64,000 nt of DNA, from NCBI RefSeq assembly GCF_019457885.1, contig NZ_JAHZST010000011.1, positions 124,001-188,000 of the forward strand, read 5' to 3'. This document shows, in pieces, positions 61,623-64,000 of the stretch (position 1 is the first letter of the stretch; each line of letters starts with the position of its first letter). The notes beneath the pieces were generated by a model, which saw only the letters and a list, made by a program, of their open reading frames with translations, ran no database searches and was not told the origin of the DNA. A program made the position numbers and the translations under genes. Source of the DNA: Shewanella nanhaiensis (lineage in GTDB: Bacteria > Pseudomonadota > Gammaproteobacteria > Enterobacterales > Shewanellaceae).

Positions 61623-62168
61623 ATGAATAACAAGAAGCCAGAGATTTTAGGCGCAGAGATTGTTGCCCAGAGTCGTTTGTTTAAAATTGAGCAGGTGCAT
61701 CTGAAGTTTTCTAATCAGGTCGAGCGCCATTATGAGAGGATGAAGGGCAATAATCGTGGTGCTGTGATGGTTGTCCCTGTGTTGAACCGTGACACTTTAC
61801 TGCTAGGGCGTGAATATGCCGCTGGCACTCACTCCTATGAGCTAGGTTTCCCCAAAGGCTTGATTGATCCTGGTGAAGAGGCCCATGAGGCAGCTAATCG
61901 TGAGCTGCAAGAGGAGATAGGTTACGGTGCTAGAAAGCTCACCCATCTGATGGAACTGAGTCTAGCTCCCGGTTACTTTGCCAGTAAGATGCAGATTTTC
62001 ATTGCTGAAGATCTCTATGAAAGCCAACTCGAAGGGGATGAGCCAGAGCCTATTGAGCTAGCTCCTTGGCCGATCGAGAAGTGGCAAGGTCTGCTTGAGA
62101 GGGAGGATTTTTCTGAATCTCGAAGCGTAAGTGCCTTGTTTTTAGCTTTGAAATACCTAAAACTGTAA
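61623..62168 (+). CDS. nudE: ADP compounds hydrolase NudE (Nudix)
   Basis: A 181-residue Nudix hydrolase that cleaves ADP-ribose, AP3A and NADH-type substrates. The Nudix box G-x5-E-x7-RELQEEIG is intact at about residues 80-102 (GLIDPGEE, then AANRELQEEIGYG). LELGFPKG-like YELGFPKGLID and APGYFASKM are typical. cysQ follows 63 bases downstream, probably co-transcribed, as found in other gammaproteobacteria. Confidence 0.96.
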   Translation: MNNKKPEILGAEIVAQSRLFKIEQVHLKFSNQVERHYERMKGNNRGAVMVVPVLNRDTLLLGREYAAGTHSYELGFPKGLIDPGEEAHEAANRELQEEIGYGARKLTHLMELSLAPGYFASKMQIFIAEDLYESQLEGDEPEPIELAPWPIEKWQGLLEREDFSESRSVSALFLALKYLKL

Positions 62169-62231
62169 TGGTGTAGCAAGAAATTTAACTCTTTTTAAAT
62201 CTGTAAGTAGTTATAGGCTGTTGGAGCAGTT

Positions 62232-63044
62232 ATGAAGCCAGAAGATTATGTAGAGCAGGCCATTGAGATCGCTATAGTTGCGGGGAAGAAGATCCGTGAT
62301 ATCTATCTTAAAGGGACGTTTGAGAAAGAGACCAAGTCAGACAACACGCCTGTCACTTCGGCTGATATTGCCGCGCACAATATTATCACCTCAGCACTGC
62401 AGTCATTAACACCAGATATTCCCGTTTTATCTGAGGAAGATGCCGACATCCCTTTTTCGACACGTCAGCACTGGGATCGCTACTGGTTAGTTGATCCCTT
62501 AGATGGCACTGGAGAGTTTATCGCTGGCAGTGGTGACTTCTCGGTGATTATTGCGTTAGTTGAACATAATCGTCCTATCATGGGGATTGTTTATGTGCCG
62601 ATGACTGAAGTGTGCTACTACGCGATAGCAGGTTTAGGTGCCTATAAGCGTGACGAGAGATCTGAAGTCCGCATTATGAGTCATCAACTTCCTCAGAGTA
62701 AAGATCCCGCCTTAAAGTTGGCCGTGAGTCGTCGTCAGGATCCCAAATCTGTTCTTAAACTGTTTAGCCACTCTAAGCACTGCGATCTTATTGTGCTCGG
62801 TGGAGCCGCTCTGAAAAGCTGCCTCATTGCCGAAGGTAAAGCTGATTGCTATGTACGCATCGGCCCGACAGGCGAATGGGATACTGGTGCTGCGCAGATC
62901 ATCGTTGAAGAGGCTGGCGGTCAGATTATGGATATCAGCTTGCAGCCACTCACCTATAACGAGAGAGAAAGCTTAGAAAACCCTAACTTTATCGTGGTTG
63001 GCTCCCCTCAACTGGAGTGGGATCAGATCCTGATTAATGAGTGA
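62232..63044 (+). CDS. cysQ: 3'(2'),5'-bisphosphate nucleotidase CysQ
   Basis: CysQ removes the 3'-phosphate from PAP and PAPS in sulfate assimilation. The 270-residue inositol-monophosphatase-like protein has the metal sites in VTSADIAAH, LSEEDADIP, WLVDPLDGTGEFI and GEWDTGAAQIIVEEAGG. It is lithium-sensitive in the family. It overlaps the next gene by 8 bases. Confidence 0.96.
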   Translation: MKPEDYVEQAIEIAIVAGKKIRDIYLKGTFEKETKSDNTPVTSADIAAHNIITSALQSLTPDIPVLSEEDADIPFSTRQHWDRYWLVDPLDGTGEFIAGSGDFSVIIALVEHNRPIMGIVYVPMTEVCYYAIAGLGAYKRDERSEVRIMSHQLPQSKDPALKLAVSRRQDPKSVLKLFSHSKHCDLIVLGGAALKSCLIAEGKADCYVRIGPTGEWDTGAAQIIVEEAGGQIMDISLQPLTYNERESLENPNFIVVGSPQLEWDQILINE

Positions 63045-63498
63045 TGTCGTCCAGGTATCTCTGGCTCAGAAGTCGGATCTTCGAGCCATTGATGCGTTAG
63101 AGCAAAACTGCTTTTATGGCCACTCCTATCCAGATTTTTTCTTTAGGCAAGCATTGGATTGCTGGCCGAATGGCTTTTGGGTTGCGAAAGATAATCAAGG
63201 TAATGTTATTGGTTATCTACTGGCGTCTACGAGTGATAAACCCAATGTTTGTTGGCTTTTATCGGTTGCTGTAGCGGATATTGCTCGTGGAAAAGGGGTT
63301 GGGTCAAAACTGATATCGCAGCTTATTAACGCGTTGGCGAGTGATATTAATCAGATCAATTTAACTGTGGCTCCCGACAATCCAGCCAAAGCCCTCTACC
63401 TAAGATCTGGCTTTACTGAACAAGGTTTTGAAACCGATTATTTTGGTGAGGGAGAACCTAGGTTACTTATGAGCTATTTTAGAGCGGAGCACACCTAA
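63037..63498 (+). CDS. GNAT-family N-acetyltransferase
   Basis: A 153-residue acetyltransferase. Acetyl-CoA binding is shown by LLSVAVADIARGKGVGSKLI (motif A, with the Q/R-x-x-G-x-G/A pattern as RGKGVG) and the C-terminal NPAKALYLRSGFTEQGF block typical of RimI-like enzymes. It overlaps cysQ by 8 bases, so it is in the same operon. Substrate unknown. Confidence 0.9.
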   Translation: MSDVVQVSLAQKSDLRAIDALEQNCFYGHSYPDFFFRQALDCWPNGFWVAKDNQGNVIGYLLASTSDKPNVCWLLSVAVADIARGKGVGSKLISQLINALASDINQINLTVAPDNPAKALYLRSGFTEQGFETDYFGEGEPRLLMSYFRAEHT

Positions 63499-63503
63499 GG
63501 TTG

Positions 63504-64000
63504 ATGTTATTTAGCAGACGTTTTTTCCCCTATTTTGTCACTCAATGCCTAGGTGCATTAAACGATAATGTGTATAAAAACGTACTGCTTCTGATGGTGG
63601 CTTATGCCAGTGTCGATCAGCTACCTATGTCGATAAATTTGTTTGTTAATATCGCTGCGGCTGTGTTTATTCTTCCCTTTCTGCTGTTTTCAGCCCATGC
63701 AGGCTCACTGGCTGATGTTAAAGATAAAGCTTGGCTTATCAGACGGATTAAGCTGGTTGAACTTGTACTCATGTTGTTCGCTGCGTTAGCTATTTTTAAC
63801 CAAAGCTACCTCGCTATGCTGTTTTTACTCTTTCTGATGGGAACGCAATCTGCTTATTTTGGACCCGTGAAGTATGCACTTCTGCCCCAGACACTGAAGC
63901 CGGAGGAGCTAGTTCGTGGTAATGCCTGGGTGGAGGTGAGTACATTTCTTGCCATTTTGTGTGGCACCGTTGGTGCCGGTGTTTTGGTTTCCAGTGACCA
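63504..64000 (+). CDS. MFS-type lysophospholipid transporter of the LplT/Aas family (3' end outside window)
   Basis: The ATG at 63504, after AAGG, opens a frame that continues beyond the window. The 165 visible residues start MLFSRRFFPYFVTQCLGALN and contain LNDNVYKN, then at least four TM segments and FGPVKYALLPQTL, which is characteristic of LplT and of the N-terminal MFS part of Aas-type fused acyltransferases. LplT flips lysophospholipid across the inner membrane for re-acylation. Whether acyltransferase and acyl-ACP synthetase domains are fused cannot be seen here. Confidence 0.85.
   Translation, partial: MLFSRRFFPYFVTQCLGALNDNVYKNVLLLMVAYASVDQLPMSINLFVNIAAAVFILPFLLFSAHAGSLADVKDKAWLIRRIKLVELVLMLFAALAIFNQSYLAMLFLLFLMGTQSAYFGPVKYALLPQTLKPEELVRGNAWVEVSTFLAILCGTVGAGVLVSSD

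Noticed and set aside
1..64000. tRNA or rRNA genes
   Set aside because: I saw no cloverleaf with a T-loop GGTTCGAATCC-type sequence and no rRNA sequence anywhere in the window; the GTTCGCAAGC strings near 30.1 and 30.9 kb belong to the repeat.

Overview
The window looks like chromosome of a marine gammaproteobacterium, most likely Shewanella. The evidence is a complete gspCDEFGHIJKLMN type II secretion operon next to an Escherichia-like nudE / yrfG / hslR-hslO / pckA neighbourhood, a multihaem c-type cytochrome pair with an FNR-type site, NudE/CysQ/ferritin/MoeA-MoeB proteins of gammaproteobacterial type, and many short palindromic extragenic repeats of the sort common in Shewanella and Vibrio. 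The genus is inferred from gene content, not from a search.

Layout. 0-7 kb: the end of a YecR-like lipoprotein gene, moeA-moeB (molybdopterin synthesis) and a two-gene RND efflux system. 7-12.5 kb: ferritin, a NIT-HAMP-PAS-GGDEF-EAL membrane protein, and ribB behind an FMN riboswitch. 12.6-20.4 kb: an oligopeptidase B-like protein with a possible lipobox, a GIY-YIG protein, two tandem PAP2 phosphatases, a lipoprotein built from 18-residue DGSGS repeats, a methyltransferase and a periplasmic binding protein. 20.4-30 kb: a NapC-type tetrahaem cytochrome with an octahaem Hao-family cytochrome, an M14 peptidase, two secreted glycosidase-like paralogues (one fused to a tectonin propeller) and a Tat-lipoprotein aminotransferase.

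30-39.4 kb is the most accessory-looking part. It has a VOC protein between two copies of a structured repeat, a 40-bp tandem duplication, a compact defence-like group (AbiH, SLATT-like membrane protein, divergent FRG-domain protein), extragenic repeats, an XRE regulator/membrane-protein pair with a 28-bp palindromic operator, a CadC-like regulator divergent from a large lipoprotein, and a YdbC-like protein.

39.6-64 kb is mostly core: pckA, a gadB-antiporter pair, hslR-hslO, the type II secretion operon (46.6-58.6 kb), then a repeat-rich gap. In that gap sits what looks like a solitary integron gene cassette: a 222-aa protein with an RHxxxH HEPN-like motif, an attC-like site at its 3' end and the matching core at its 5' end. 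yrfG, nudE, cysQ, a GNAT protein and the start of an Aas-type MFS protein finish the window.

The candidates most worth following are the AbiH/SLATT/FRG group, the HEPN-like cassette with its attC-like boundaries, and the duplicated glycosidase/tectonin pair.
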